Counted from the stretch's first letter, positions 8,228 through 18,005 are shown. The stretch: 64,000 nt of DNA from Ruminococcus sp. FMBCY1 (GCF_023921805.1 NZ_CP074197.1:992001-1056000); one strand, 5' to 3'. Notes: generated from the letters alone by a model not told the origin. Translations and numbers: made by a program.

Positions 8228-9117
8228 ACTTTAAGCTGATAGAAAAATCCGATATAAATAAATTTCAGAAATACTACGACAATCCGGAGGGAATTTCACT
8301 TACTACCAATATTTTGAGCGCATACCTCTGGAGAAATGAATATAATATAAAATTTGCTTTGTACAACAACTGTTTAATAAAAGCATATTTTAATGACGAT
8401 GACAGCGTGTGGGGATATTGCCTGCCGCACGGCGAAGATATAAAACCCGCTGTCGAAGAAATCATAAAGGACGCTCACGAGCGTGGGCAAAAACCTTTTA
8501 TCGTAATGCTGACAGACGCACAGAGAGTTAAACTCGAAACCCTCTTCCCGTCAGAATTTAACTATGAATTTTCACCCGAAAATCAGGAATATGTCTATTT
8601 GTCAGAAGATTTAATAAATCTTTCGGGCAGAAAATTCCACGCAAAGCGCAACCATATTTCAAAGTTTAAGAACGGTTATCCCGATTACAGATTTGAAGAA
8701 ATAACAAATTCAAATAAAGAGGACGCTTATAAAGTAATGCTTGATTGGTGTGCCGAAAATGAAATTGATATTGAGCACTACGAAGAAAAAAATGCAATCA
8801 GAGAGGCTCTTGACAATATGGAAGAATTTAAAATGCACGGCGGAATTGTTTATGTAAAAGACAAAGCTGTTGCCATGACTCTCGGATGCGAAATCTCCCC
8901 CATTGCATTTGATATATGTTTTGAAAAAGCTTTGCGTGAATACGACGGCATTTATGCAGTAATTAACAATGAATTTGCCAAAACGCTGTCTTCTTATAAA
9001 TATATAAACCGTGAAGAAGATATGGGTATAGAGGGACTTAAAAAGTCCAAACTCTCATATAATCCCATAATTCTGATTGCGAGGTATAACGCAACATTAA
9101 AAAATGATGGAAATTAA
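8221..9117 (+). CDS. DUF2156 / LPG-synthase C-terminal-like acyltransferase
   Basis: 298 residues, soluble. The pattern YVYLSEDLINLSGRKFHAKRNHISKF in the middle and VAMTLGCEISPIAFDICFEKA later is typical of DUF2156 proteins, which share the GNAT-like fold of the C-terminal domain of phosphatidylglycerol lysyltransferases. There are no membrane segments, so it is not a full lysyltransferase. It overlaps tmk by 7 bp and the next acetyltransferase by 14 bp, so the three are translated together. Substrate unknown. Confidence 0.75.
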   Translation: MLNFKLIEKSDINKFQKYYDNPEGISLTTNILSAYLWRNEYNIKFALYNNCLIKAYFNDDDSVWGYCLPHGEDIKPAVEEIIKDAHERGQKPFIVMLTDAQRVKLETLFPSEFNYEFSPENQEYVYLSEDLINLSGRKFHAKRNHISKFKNGYPDYRFEEITNSNKEDAYKVMLDWCAENEIDIEHYEEKNAIREALDNMEEFKMHGGIVYVKDKAVAMTLGCEISPIAFDICFEKALREYDGIYAVINNEFAKTLSSYKYINREEDMGIEGLKKSKLSYNPIILIARYNATLKNDGN

Positions 9118-9886
9118 TTTTTGTAAACCCGACAGTTCCGATATTAAATCACTTAAAAAGCTTTGGCTTTCATCTTTTGATGAAGAACCGAAAGCTGTTG
9201 ATTTATTTTTTGACAAATGTTTTAATGCAAAACAAACTTATATTGCAAAGTACGGCGAAAAAATCATCTCCGCACTTTATCTTATAAGTGCAAGTTTTAA
9301 CGGTCAAAAAGCTCATTATCTTTGCGGTGCGTCAACCCATAAAGATTTTCGCAAGCAAGGCATTATGAGCAAATTAATTAAATACGCTCTTGAAGATTCG
9401 GCAAAAAGCGGAGATAAGTATTCCTTTCTTTTCCCTGCAAACGATAATCTTTATAACTATTATCAAAATTTCGGTTATCGTGAAAACTGCATTGCTTATA
9501 TTTCCGATTTTTCAAGAAATGATTTACTTTCTTTGCAGGAATTAAATTCCAGCGAAAATAATATTCTCAAGCAGGGTAATGACTTTAAGAATTTTGCTGT
9601 CGAATATTATTCAACATATAATATAAAAAATGTTAAAAGCAAAAATTATTTTGCATTGTTTGAAGAAAATGAAAATACGGCAGAAGTATTTTACTTTGAA
9701 TTTGAAAAAAACAATTTAAAAAATTTGATAAATGATATTCTGCAAAATACCGATGCCGAATATTTCAGATTTACACATAACAAAATATTTGAAAACGCAC
9801 AAAAAATCCGATATGGAATGGTAAAATCGCTTGACAGCAAAATCACCGTGCCAAAGGATATTTATATAGGAATAACATTAAATTAA
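9104..9886 (+). CDS. GNAT family N-acetyltransferase
   Basis: 260 residues. The N-terminal half carries the acetyl-CoA motif in YLCGASTHKDFRKQGIMSKLI (R-x-x-G-I-M, motif A) and FLFPANDNLYNYYQNFGY (motif B). The C-terminal half is a less conserved extension as in Eis-like acetyltransferases. It overlaps DUF2156 by 14 bp. Both neighbours are GNAT-fold enzymes, hinting at a shared modification step, but the target is unknown. Confidence 0.75.
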   Translation: MMEINFCKPDSSDIKSLKKLWLSSFDEEPKAVDLFFDKCFNAKQTYIAKYGEKIISALYLISASFNGQKAHYLCGASTHKDFRKQGIMSKLIKYALEDSAKSGDKYSFLFPANDNLYNYYQNFGYRENCIAYISDFSRNDLLSLQELNSSENNILKQGNDFKNFAVEYYSTYNIKNVKSKNYFALFEENENTAEVFYFEFEKNNLKNLINDILQNTDAEYFRFTHNKIFENAQKIRYGMVKSLDSKITVPKDIYIGITLN

Positions 9887-9905
9887 GTATAGAAAGGGTA
9901 TTGCT

Positions 9906-10445
9906 ATGTTTTATTTATTTTTAGCAGACGGATTTGAAGAAACCGAGGCTCTTGCACCGCTTGATATGATGCGCAGAGCAAAAATTGAAGTTAAAACAGT
10001 AGGAGTTACAGGCGAATTTGTAACAGGCTCACACGGTGTTACCGTTAAAGCCGATTTAAAACCCGAAGAAATATCATTTAATAACATTGACGGAGTGGTT
10101 CTTCCTGGCGGTATGCCGGGAACCGTTAATCTCGGTAAATCGGAAACTGTGACTAAAGCGGCTGTTTACTGTGCAGAAAACGGCAAAATTACCGCTGCCA
10201 TCTGCGCCGCTCCGTCTGTTTTGGGTAACCTCGGAATACTTAAAGGTAAAAAAGCAACCTGTTTCCCCGGATTTGAAAAAGAACTTGAGGGAGCAACATA
10301 CACCGCTGCTCCTGTTGATATTGACGGCAATGTAATTACAGGCAAAGGCGCAGGCTGTGCAATTCTCTTCGGCAAAGCTATTGTAGAAAAAGCAGTGTCT
10401 GCCGAAGCTGCAAACAAAGTCTGCGGTGATATGCAATGCCCATAA
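9906..10445 (+). CDS. DJ-1/PfpI family protein (YajL/ThiJ-like)
   Basis: 179 residues, normal for DJ-1. FLADGFEETEALAPLDMMRRA holds the conserved glutamate, GVVLPGGMPGTVNL the glycine-rich loop, and ITAAICAAPSVLG the nucleophile-elbow cysteine. Proposed roles in bacteria are glyoxalase/deglycase or chaperone activity against carbonyl stress. AAAGGG lies 7 nt before the ATG. The stop overlaps the next start by 10 bp. Confidence 0.88.
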   Translation: MFYLFLADGFEETEALAPLDMMRRAKIEVKTVGVTGEFVTGSHGVTVKADLKPEEISFNNIDGVVLPGGMPGTVNLGKSETVTKAAVYCAENGKITAAICAAPSVLGNLGILKGKKATCFPGFEKELEGATYTAAPVDIDGNVITGKGAGCAILFGKAIVEKAVSAEAANKVCGDMQCP

Positions 10446-11044
10446 TAAATATAAAAGAGCAAAAAAATTCACTAAGAGCAAAGCATAAGAAAATCAGAAC
10501 AGCCTGTCCAAAAGAAATCAGAGCCGCTCTTGACAAAACATTGTTTGAAAAATTTGTTGATTTGAAAGAATATAAAGAGTGCAGTATTCTGTTTGCGTTT
10601 GTATCTATGCCGATAGAAATTAACACCTACCCTATTCTCGAAAAAGCTATTGCAGACGGAAAAATTCTTGCTCTGCCAAAGTGCAGGCAAAGCGAGCCTG
10701 TTATGGATTTTTATAAAGTAACATCACTAAGTCAGCTTATAGAGGGCAAATATTCCATTATGGAGCCTGATACAGAAGTCTGCGGCAAAATTACCGATTA
10801 TTCAAACGGTCTTTGTCTTGTACCCGGATTAAGTTTTGACTTATACGGCTATCGGATCGGTTTCGGAAAAGGCTATTATGACAGATTTTTAGAACAGTTT
10901 GGCGGTACAACGGCAGGTCTTTGCTACTCAAGATGCATTGAGCAAAAACTACCGCACGGAATATATGACAAGGCTGTTGACATAATAATAACTGAAAAAT
11001 TCACAAACGATACACGAAATGTGTTTGAAAAAGGAATGGTGTAA
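10436..11044 (+). CDS. 5-formyltetrahydrofolate cyclo-ligase
   Basis: 202 residues. Converts 5-formyl-THF to 5,10-methenyl-THF with ATP. The N-terminus SLRAKHKKIRTACP is the usual substrate-binding helix; LVPGLSFDLYGYRIGFGKGYYDRFL is the family signature. The folate link fits with thyX in the same run, because ThyX uses methylene-THF. It overlaps the DJ-1 gene by 10 bp and abuts mltG directly. Confidence 0.92.
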   Translation: MPIINIKEQKNSLRAKHKKIRTACPKEIRAALDKTLFEKFVDLKEYKECSILFAFVSMPIEINTYPILEKAIADGKILALPKCRQSEPVMDFYKVTSLSQLIEGKYSIMEPDTEVCGKITDYSNGLCLVPGLSFDLYGYRIGFGKGYYDRFLEQFGGTTAGLCYSRCIEQKLPHGIYDKAVDIIITEKFTNDTRNVFEKGMV

Positions 11045-12376
11045 GTGAACGAAGAAAATAATATTCAGAACCTTGAAGAAAAGCGTCGCCAAAAAGCAAA
11101 AAGCTTTACTTTAAATATTCAGGACGATATCTATGACGAATCCGCAAAAGCAGAAAACAACGAACCCGAAGAACTTAACTCTTACAGCGGCGAAGATGTT
11201 AAGGAACAGATGGCAAAAAATTCTAAGCAGGCTTTAAAAAAGAAAAAGAAAATAGACAAAAAACTTTCAAAAGCCAAAAATAAGCGTAACCGCAGAGTTT
11301 TCAGAGTTATCTGGTTGGTTTCCGTTATAATTGTCGGTGCTATGGCAGGTATGTTCTTTGTGGCAGGCATTGACGATATGCTCGCTATCAACCGTACCGA
11401 AGAAAAAAATGTAAGAATAGAAATCCCTGCAAATCCGAATCTTGACACAGTTGCAACCGTTCTTGAAAAGAATAATATCATTGATGATAAAAACTATTTC
11501 AAACTGTTTGCAAAATTTACAAAAGCGGATGACGATTTTACACAGGGTACATATGACATCAAAACAAATTTGGACTACGAGGCAATTATCAACTTCTTGC
11601 TTAGCAGTGTGAACCGTACAGATACAGTTGAAGTAACAATTCCGGAAGGCAGAAATGTCCTTGAGATTGCTAAGTTACTTAAAGAAAAAGGTGCTCTCGC
11701 CGATGAAGACAAGTTCCTTGAGCTTTGTAATTCAAACCATTTTGACGAAGAATATTCATTCTTAAAGGATATTACAAATGCAGATGACCGTTACTACAAA
11801 CTTGAGGGTTACCTGTATCCTGATACTTATACATTCTACGAAAACGAAGATGCAGAGAATGTTATTTATCGTTTCCTTAATAACTACGAATCAAAACTTA
11901 CCGAAAAACAGGATGTTCCGGGTTATGATAAGGTAACAACCATTGAAAATATGCTTAAGAAGAACAGAAGCGACTATACTCTTGACCAGGTTATGATAGT
12001 TGCGTCAATCATTCAGTCAGAGGCTGCCGATACAGACGATATGTATTACATTTCTTCTATTATCTACAACCGTCTTAATGCCGATGAAGATATGGGTGTT
12101 AAGTATCTCGGTCTTGACTCTACTAAATTCTACCCGTACAGAACACAAGCTGATATTCCTGAAGACGCAAGAGATACTTTTGAAAGTTCATATGACACAT
12201 ATTCTAAAGAAGGCTTACCGGCAGGTGAAATCTGTAATCCGGGTATGAATGCAATTATCGCTGCGCTCAATCCTAAGGATACAAATTACTACTTCTTCTG
12301 TCACGATAAAGACGGTAACGCTTATTATGCTTCAACAATTTATGAGCATAACGAAAATCTTGCAAATATTGAATAA
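11045..12376 (+). CDS. mltG: Endolytic murein transglycosylase
   Basis: 443 residues. A lysine-rich cytoplasmic N-terminus (about 90 residues) precedes one membrane helix (VIWLVSVIIVGAMAGMFFVAG); the rest is outside. A LysM-like part leads to the YceG domain with LEGYLYPDTYTF, MIVASIIQSEAAD (catalytic Glu), then GLPAGEICNPGMNAI and YYFFCHDKDG. MltG cuts nascent glycan strands and sets their length. GTG start 9 nt after AAGGA. In Bacillus mltG (yrrL) sits by U32 genes, as it does here. Confidence 0.93.
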   Translation: MNEENNIQNLEEKRRQKAKSFTLNIQDDIYDESAKAENNEPEELNSYSGEDVKEQMAKNSKQALKKKKKIDKKLSKAKNKRNRRVFRVIWLVSVIIVGAMAGMFFVAGIDDMLAINRTEEKNVRIEIPANPNLDTVATVLEKNNIIDDKNYFKLFAKFTKADDDFTQGTYDIKTNLDYEAIINFLLSSVNRTDTVEVTIPEGRNVLEIAKLLKEKGALADEDKFLELCNSNHFDEEYSFLKDITNADDRYYKLEGYLYPDTYTFYENEDAENVIYRFLNNYESKLTEKQDVPGYDKVTTIENMLKKNRSDYTLDQVMIVASIIQSEAADTDDMYYISSIIYNRLNADEDMGVKYLGLDSTKFYPYRTQADIPEDARDTFESSYDTYSKEGLPAGEICNPGMNAIIAALNPKDTNYYFFCHDKDGNAYYASTIYEHNENLANIE

Positions 12377-12391
12377 TTAGGAGATTATAAT

Positions 12392-13612
12392 ATGATTACA
12401 AGACCGGAAGTGCTTGCACCTGCAGGCGATATGGAATGTCTTAACTCTGCGCTTTCATTTGGCGCAGACGCAGTATTCCTCGCAGGCAAAATGTTTGGTA
12501 TGCGCTCTGCATCAAAGAATTTTGACAATACACAATTAAAACAGGCTTGCGAACTTGCCCACGCAAAGGGTGCAAAATTATATGTAACCTGCAACACTTT
12601 ACCACGAAATAATGAACTTGACTTTTTACCCGACTATTTAAGCTATGCTCAAGAATGTGGTGTTGACGCATTTATTATTGCGGATTTAGGTGTTTTTGAA
12701 GCCGCTAAAAAATACGCTCCAAAGGTTGCAAGACATATTTCAACACAGGCAGGCGTAACAAACTATGCAACCGCAAATGCACTTTATAATATGGGTGCAT
12801 CAAGAGTTGTGCTTGCAAGAGAGATTCCGCTTGATGAAATCGCACAGATGCGAGCAAAAATTCCGAAAGACCTTGAAATCGAGTGCTTTGTACACGGCGC
12901 AATGTGTGTGTCGTTCTCAGGCAGATGTCTTATTTCAAGTTATATGACAGGCAGAGATGCAAACCACGGCGACTGCGCACAGCCTTGCCGTTGGAAATAT
13001 CACCTTTTTGAAGAAAACAGAGAGGGTCAGTACTTCCCTGTCGAGGAACATTCGGACGGCACATACCTTTACAATTCCAGAGATCTTTGTATGATTGAGC
13101 ATATTCCCGAGCTTGTAAAAGCAGGAGTTTCCAGTCTTAAAATTGAGGGCAGAGCAAAATCAGCTTATTACACCGCTGTTACAACAAATGCCTATCGCCA
13201 TGCTGTTGACGGATTTATGACTAACGGTGAAAATTATGTGCTTGAACCTTGGATTAAAGAGGAACTTGACAAGATAAGCCATCGTGAATACAATACAGGC
13301 TTTTACTTTGGCAAAGAACCGGGACAGGTTACGGGAAACGGCGGTTACATCAGACATTATGATGTGGTTGCTGTTTGCGAAAAGTCGATTGACGACACCA
13401 CAACAGAAATTACACAGAGAAACAAATTTCTTGTGGGTGATACACTCGATGTACTGCCGCCAAGCGGTATTCCGTTCAATGTAAAGTGTGTTTCACTTAC
13501 TGACGAATACGGAAATTCCGTTGATGCCGCACCGCATCCAATGCAAAGACTTACAATGAAGAGTGATGTAAAAATTCCTGATGGTTCAGTTATAAGAAAA
13601 AAGAAAATTTGA
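12392..13612 (+). CDS. U32 peptidase-family protein (YrrN/YrrO, TrhP-like)
   Basis: 406 residues. EVLAPAGDMECLNSAL at the N-terminus and the U32 signature FVHGAMCVSFSGRCLISSYMTGRDANHGDC, with paired cysteines (CAQPCRW), place it in the family. In Bacillus the mltG-linked U32 proteins TrhP1/P2 make 5-hydroxyuridine at tRNA position 34, so tRNA modification is more likely than collagenase activity. Strong ribosome-binding site TTAGGAG 9 nt upstream. Last gene of the run, followed by a terminator. Confidence 0.85.
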   Translation: MITRPEVLAPAGDMECLNSALSFGADAVFLAGKMFGMRSASKNFDNTQLKQACELAHAKGAKLYVTCNTLPRNNELDFLPDYLSYAQECGVDAFIIADLGVFEAAKKYAPKVARHISTQAGVTNYATANALYNMGASRVVLAREIPLDEIAQMRAKIPKDLEIECFVHGAMCVSFSGRCLISSYMTGRDANHGDCAQPCRWKYHLFEENREGQYFPVEEHSDGTYLYNSRDLCMIEHIPELVKAGVSSLKIEGRAKSAYYTAVTTNAYRHAVDGFMTNGENYVLEPWIKEELDKISHREYNTGFYFGKEPGQVTGNGGYIRHYDVVAVCEKSIDDTTTEITQRNKFLVGDTLDVLPPSGIPFNVKCVSLTDEYGNSVDAAPHPMQRLTMKSDVKIPDGSVIRKKKI

Positions 13613-13619
13613 TATAAAA

Positions 13620-13650
13620 ACTCCCCTGTTTTGCGGCAGGGGAGTTTTTG
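13620..13650 (+). terminator. Intrinsic terminator of the thyX-U32 run
   Basis: Stem 13620-13628 with 13637-13645 (CTCCCCTG/CAGGGGAG) and a T tail, 8 bp after the U32 stop. Confidence 0.9.
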
Positions 13651-14146
13651 TTGGCTTTGCTAAGTTATTTGTTAAGAATTGTGATAAATTATGGTTTAGC
13701 GTAGTGTCAGTCGGGGATTGAAATTTAGCTAACGCTAAATTATCCTCCCAAAAGCAAAAAAGTTTACTCAATTTTTTCAAAAATTGCGGGTTTGGGCAGC
13801 GCCCATAAAAATCTTCCGATACAACAATTTATCAGGCGCAAACAGCCACGCTGTTTGCGTGCTAAAACTAAGTTTGTTAAAACAGGCGACAGACATTAAA
13901 AAACCTATATTTTATTATGAAATAACGAATTTCTTTTCTTATATTGCTATCGCTTTTAAAGGCTAACGCCGTTGTGTTCAAGCCGCCGAACAGCGAGCTG
14001 TTTGGCTATCATTAGATTGCATAAACGGAAAGTATTTGTGGGCTTTGCCCACACCCACGACCTTTGAAAAGGTCGACCAAACTTTTATAATTGATTGGCA
14101 AATCAATTTGCTAAACCAAATTTACCCCAACTATTTAAAAAGAACC
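13651..14146. other. Hairpin-rich non-coding region
   Basis: About 500 bp without a credible gene between two convergent terminators. It holds successive inverted repeats: 13837-13859 (CGCAAACAGC stem), 13985-14006, 14037-14053 (TGTGGGC stem), 14058-14075 (CGACCTT stem) and 14098-14111 (GCAAAT stem). The last part, 14098-14140, is shared with 42676-42716. This may be a dispersed intergenic repeat or a structured RNA. Confidence 0.5.
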
Positions 14147-14180
14147 GAAAAAACACCTTTCACAATTAAATTGAAAGGTG
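14147..14180 (-). terminator. Intrinsic terminator of the carD-like gene
   Basis: Stem 14154-14162 with 14172-14180 (CACCTTTCA/TGAAAGGTG), followed leftward by TTTTTT. Confidence 0.85.
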
Positions 14181-14186
14181 TAATAT

Positions 14187-14678
14187 TTATGCACAATTTA
14201 CTATTCTGTTAAGTATATCATCGGTAGACTCGTTAAGCACATAAGCAAACTCGCCGAGTACCATTTTCTCTGCTTCTTTCAAAAAGCGTTCATCAGCCAT
14301 ATGTAATCTTTTGCCTCTTTTTAACTGCTGCTTTTCGTGAAGTTTTAAAGTTCTGATTAATCTAAGCAATTCAGATGACTTGCCCTCTGAAATGATGTTT
14401 TTAAATGTTTCAAATCTTATATTCTTATTGGAAATCCACTCTTCTTCTTTCGGCATATTATCCAAAAGGTCGATAATCTCATCTTTAGTAAGTACGGCTC
14501 TCATTTTTCCGACAAGTTTTTCATTTTGCACGGGAACGAAAACCTTTGCGGTTTTTGTCGCATTAGGACTAAGAACATAATACTCTACATTTACCTTGTC
14601 TATTCTTTTTGTTGTAATCTCGGTAACAGTGCAAACACCGTTAACACCATATGCGACTATATCAGATACCTCAAACAT
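14187..14678 (-). CDS. CarD/CdnL family transcriptional regulator
   Basis: 163 residues. The N-terminal Tudor-like RNA-polymerase-interacting domain starts MFEVSDIVAYGVNGVCTV (compare xGDxVVYPxHGVGxV) and runs to about residue 60; the rest is the helical DNA-binding domain with KEEEWISNKNIR and LKLHEKQQLKRGKRLHMADE. CarD proteins bind RNA polymerase beta and stabilise open promoter complexes. The start at 14678 follows GGAGGTG at 6 nt; the frame is open 75 bp upstream but lacks a better site. Monocistronic with its own terminator. Confidence 0.9.
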   Translation of the reverse strand: MFEVSDIVAYGVNGVCTVTEITTKRIDKVNVEYYVLSPNATKTAKVFVPVQNEKLVGKMRAVLTKDEIIDLLDNMPKEEEWISNKNIRFETFKNIISEGKSSELLRLIRTLKLHEKQQLKRGKRLHMADERFLKEAEKMVLGEFAYVLNESTDDILNRIVNCA

Positions 14679-14929
14679 TTTCGGCACCTCCATGCGCAGA
14701 TTTGTAAGCGTTATTTCGATAAAACATACTTCTCTCCTATTCTTAATTCTCATTCGTTAGTAATTGTTTAAAACAATGTCTGACAAAGCGGAAAACAGTT
14801 TATGCTTATTATATTTCTTATATCTAATATTATACCATATTTTGATAAATTATGACATAGGCAATATAGCTAACAATGTTATAAAATATGTTGTAAAAAA
14901 TGCTAATTATTTCTGTTTTTAAAAGAATA

Positions 14930-14954
14930 AAGCTCCCGAGTTTATCGGAAGCTT
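14930..14954 (-). terminator. Intrinsic terminator of the amylase/sseB pair
   Basis: Ten-bp stem with one wobble pair (14930-14939 with 14945-14954), T-rich leftward tail, 19 bp after the SseB-like stop. Confidence 0.75.
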
Positions 14955-14972
14955 TATTTAAAATAAAAATTA

Positions 14973-15782
14973 TTATTGTTCTTTTCTGTAGAATGGTTCT
15001 ACACCGTTTATTGCATTTCTTGCAAGGTCCATAGTAACAGGCATTACAACAATGTCTACATCTTCAGTAAGGTATGGCTGTGCGGTTTCTTTTATAGCGT
15101 CAAAAATCTTTTTCATATCGCCAATAAAGTCAACTACAACCAGGAAGCTCTTTTTGTCGCTGTGCTCCATCATTCTTAAGAAAGCAACGTTTACATTTGG
15201 CTCTGCGCTGAAATGATTTATAAGTGTAGCCATAAGGTCAATAGGATAATCCTTTGGTTCGCCGATTTTAATCTGCTCACCCGGCTTGAACAAATCTTTA
15301 TTAAGTGTGTTAAAGTCTTTCTGCTGCTTGATTGAAATAATCATTGGCTTAGGGAAAGTAACGCTCTTGCCAAACGGATTGATAACAAAACCGACAACAC
15401 CCGAATGTGGATCCATAACCATTTGTGAAATGCTGTCAAAATCAGTAACTACTTTTTGAGCATTCTGGGTATCCTGCCACTTAAATAATTCTTCTGTATC
15501 TGTAAAAAGTCCAAAGAATTTTTCTTTTTTCTGATTTTCAAGAAGTCTGAACTGAACCTGTGTTGCCTGCTTCATAACAGTCTGACCGTTTTCTGTAACA
15601 GCCTGTGTTGTAGGAACAACCTTTGCAGGTAAAATAAACTTAGCCTTTACAACTTCTGTAATCATCTTGTCAACGTTCTCTTTTGAGTTGTCTTCCTGCA
15701 TATTTACAATTGCTTCTTTTAAATCAGGGTTAAAAATCTTTTCAGCAGGTACTCTGCTGTTTTCCATTTTCATTTCGCTCAT
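14973..15782 (-). CDS. SseB family protein
   Basis: 269 residues. The first half (AKFILPAKVVPTTQA ... FFGLFTDTEELFKW ... GVVGFVINPFGKSVTFP) matches the SseB N-terminal domain; the second half (VNVAFLRMMEHSDKKSFLVVVDF ... DVDIVVMPVT) matches SseB_C. SseB was named for serine sensitivity in E. coli; the molecular role is unsettled. It begins 19 bp after the amylase stop with GGAGG, so the two may share a transcript, though no functional link is evident. Confidence 0.8.
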   Translation of the reverse strand: MSEMKMENSRVPAEKIFNPDLKEAIVNMQEDNSKENVDKMITEVVKAKFILPAKVVPTTQAVTENGQTVMKQATQVQFRLLENQKKEKFFGLFTDTEELFKWQDTQNAQKVVTDFDSISQMVMDPHSGVVGFVINPFGKSVTFPKPMIISIKQQKDFNTLNKDLFKPGEQIKIGEPKDYPIDLMATLINHFSAEPNVNVAFLRMMEHSDKKSFLVVVDFIGDMKKIFDAIKETAQPYLTEDVDIVVMPVTMDLARNAINGVEPFYRKEQ

Positions 15783-15801
15783 AATATTTATCCTCCAATA
15801 G

Positions 15802-17841
15802 TCAGTTTATAGTATAAGTTTTTCCGTCCTCAACAATAAGTCCCTTATCTGCCGGATATTGCTGAGAACCGTCTTCGTCACCGTCATTAAAAATAATATA
15901 CGGTGTTTCCCAATCTTCTGTAAAGGTATAGCTGTACTTTCCGTCGCTTTCCTTTGTCATTTCAATTCCCGGCCAGGTTTCGTTTTCATACAGTTCATCG
16001 TTGTAAACATATGCAAAAATCTGATCGCCCCAGCTGTCGGGCTTTTCAAAATATACCTTTGTGCCGCTTGAAATTGAATATTTTACTTCTGTAGCAAATA
16101 CAACTCTTTCGTAGGTTTTTACACCCTTGGAATTTTTAGCTGTAAGTTCAAGTGTTGCTATATCACTTCCGCTCGGTACAGAAACGGTTACGGTTTCTCC
16201 GTTCTTATATGAAACAGCCGCTGCTCCGTTAAGAGCATATTCCGCATTATCCGTATTTGCACAAGTAAGTGTGACTGTTGCGGTTTTACCGCTTTGAATA
16301 TTAAATACGGTGTCCTCGGCAACGCCTACTTCGGCGGCAGCTTCATATTTCTTATAACCGTCGTTATAAAGAACTACCACACTGTTTGCCGGAATATCGG
16401 CATCAGAAGTAAGTTTACCGTTTTTAACGGTGTATTCTGTCTTGCCGTCAACTCTGTTTACATATGTACCGTCGGCAAGATTTGTTTCAAATCCTGTCTT
16501 AAGAGCGTCTTTTGTATTTACAATTACCGCTCCTTTTGTGCCTCTTTCAATCATAACAGCGGTTGAATCGGAGTTCGGATTTACAATATTTTCGTCTTCG
16601 CCAATCATAGCTGTACGGAAGAAATTTACGGCTTTTACACTCTTATCCTTGTACATATCGTCACCCTCTGTGCCGATACGGTTCATTCCCCATTCGTTAT
16701 CAACGCTTGAGTTATAAGGACGGTCAAAGAACAGCGGTGTGCCGTCTTTTCTTGCAGTAATTACTGCCCAACCGAGGATAACCTGTTCCTTAGTCATATT
16801 GTACCAGTTGCCGTCATTAATATAGTTATCGTGAGATTCAACCCATGTAACCATATTAAGCGGTGCGTCACCGAGCCAATAATCACTTACAGTACCTTTT
16901 GACAAAGTATTGTTTGTAATTGCGCCTCTGATTTTACTGCCGTATGTACTTGCTGTAGTATGACCTATTGCCTCAATATAGTCGGCAATTCTTTCATTGT
17001 TGCCCTGAAGCACCTCTCCGTATATAAACAGATTGTCAGCATTGTTTACTTCGGTGATTACTCTCTGCCAGAAGTTATTTGTAAAGCCGTCATCTTCCTT
17101 AGGATCGTCAGGTAAGCCGATGTGCTTTGCAGTATCATAACGGAAACCGTCAGCACCGCAAGCGACACAGTCATTGAGATACTCAATAAAATAATCCTGA
17201 AAAGATGTGCGCTCTGTATTAATATCAGGCAAACCACCCATTTTGTAAGTAGTGCAAGCAAGTCTGTTTGAAAAGTCATTGAGGTCATACGCATTGTTTT
17301 TATGATAAAGCGTGTCCAAACTTCCGCCGCCTGCATCAATAAGATCCTGACTTACTGCGCTTGTGGTCGGTGTTGTGTGGTTAGCAATAACATCAACAAT
17401 AACCTTAATACCGTACTTTTCCGCCTCGTCACACATAGCTTTAAACTCGTCACGAGTTCCGAGCTGATAGTTACCGATTTTAAAATCGGTGGGCTGATAA
17501 TGATAGTACCATTTGCCATCACCGTAAAGCTGCATTCCGCCGTTCTCGCCCTCAAGGCAAGCATTAATAGGCGAAGTCTGCAGCGCCGTATATCCTGAAG
17601 CCGCAATGTCAGCCATAGATTCCTTTATAGTATTGAAATCCCACGAAAAACACTGCAAAATTGTACCGTTATCAATCTTATCTGCGTGAGCATACTCGGT
17701 AGAAGTATTGGTAGAAGTATTATCATCTGAACCGTTCTGCGAATTTGAACAGCCTGTCAAATAAACGACAGAACCTGTGAGCATAGCAGAAACCAACAGA
17801 CCTGATAATATTCTTTTAAACAAATAATCACCATCTTTCAT
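15802..17841 (-). CDS. Alpha-amylase lipoprotein (GH13) with CBM26-type starch-binding module
   Basis: About 679 residues. The signal peptide ends in a lipobox, VVYLTGC, so it is anchored outside the membrane. The GH13 barrel has VIVDVIANHT (region I), GADGFRYDTAKHIG (nucleophile Asp), LFIYGEVLQ (acid Glu) and WVESHDNY (transition-state Asp). A linker region leads to a C-terminal module of about 85 residues (GTKVYFEKPDSWGDQIFAYVY ... WPGIEM ... YIIFND) typical of CBM26. It cleaves starch alpha-1,4 bonds at the cell surface. The ATG at 17841 has a weak site; a TTG at 17823 after GGTG would give a cleaner lipoprotein signal and may be the true start. Confidence 0.93.
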   Translation of the reverse strand: MKDGDYLFKRILSGLLVSAMLTGSVVYLTGCSNSQNGSDDNTSTNTSTEYAHADKIDNGTILQCFSWDFNTIKESMADIAASGYTALQTSPINACLEGENGGMQLYGDGKWYYHYQPTDFKIGNYQLGTRDEFKAMCDEAEKYGIKVIVDVIANHTTPTTSAVSQDLIDAGGGSLDTLYHKNNAYDLNDFSNRLACTTYKMGGLPDINTERTSFQDYFIEYLNDCVACGADGFRYDTAKHIGLPDDPKEDDGFTNNFWQRVITEVNNADNLFIYGEVLQGNNERIADYIEAIGHTTASTYGSKIRGAITNNTLSKGTVSDYWLGDAPLNMVTWVESHDNYINDGNWYNMTKEQVILGWAVITARKDGTPLFFDRPYNSSVDNEWGMNRIGTEGDDMYKDKSVKAVNFFRTAMIGEDENIVNPNSDSTAVMIERGTKGAVIVNTKDALKTGFETNLADGTYVNRVDGKTEYTVKNGKLTSDADIPANSVVVLYNDGYKKYEAAAEVGVAEDTVFNIQSGKTATVTLTCANTDNAEYALNGAAAVSYKNGETVTVSVPSGSDIATLELTAKNSKGVKTYERVVFATEVKYSISSGTKVYFEKPDSWGDQIFAYVYNDELYENETWPGIEMTKESDGKYSYTFTEDWETPYIIFNDGDEDGSQQYPADKGLIVEDGKTYTIN

Positions 17842-17960
17842 TTCACAATTAATCCGAGTGCGATAAGCCACAAGGATAAAATTATTATAACATTATTTCT
17901 TAGCAAAATAAATAGTATTTTGAGAATTTTTACAATTATTTTAAAAATTCCTACCTAATA

Positions 17961-17999
17961 AACAAAAAGAGCCTGATTTTTTTGGATAATCAGACTCTT
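17961..17999 (-). terminator. Intrinsic terminator of nrdR
   Basis: Twelve-bp stem with one mismatch or wobble (17967-17978 with 17988-17999), followed leftward by TTTTTG, 6 bp after the nrdR stop. Confidence 0.85.
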
Positions 18000-18005
18000 A
18001 AAATA

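Noticed and set aside
10074..10690. Minus-strand frames opposite the DJ-1 and cyclo-ligase genes
   Set aside because: Both plus-strand genes are certain; these are shadows.
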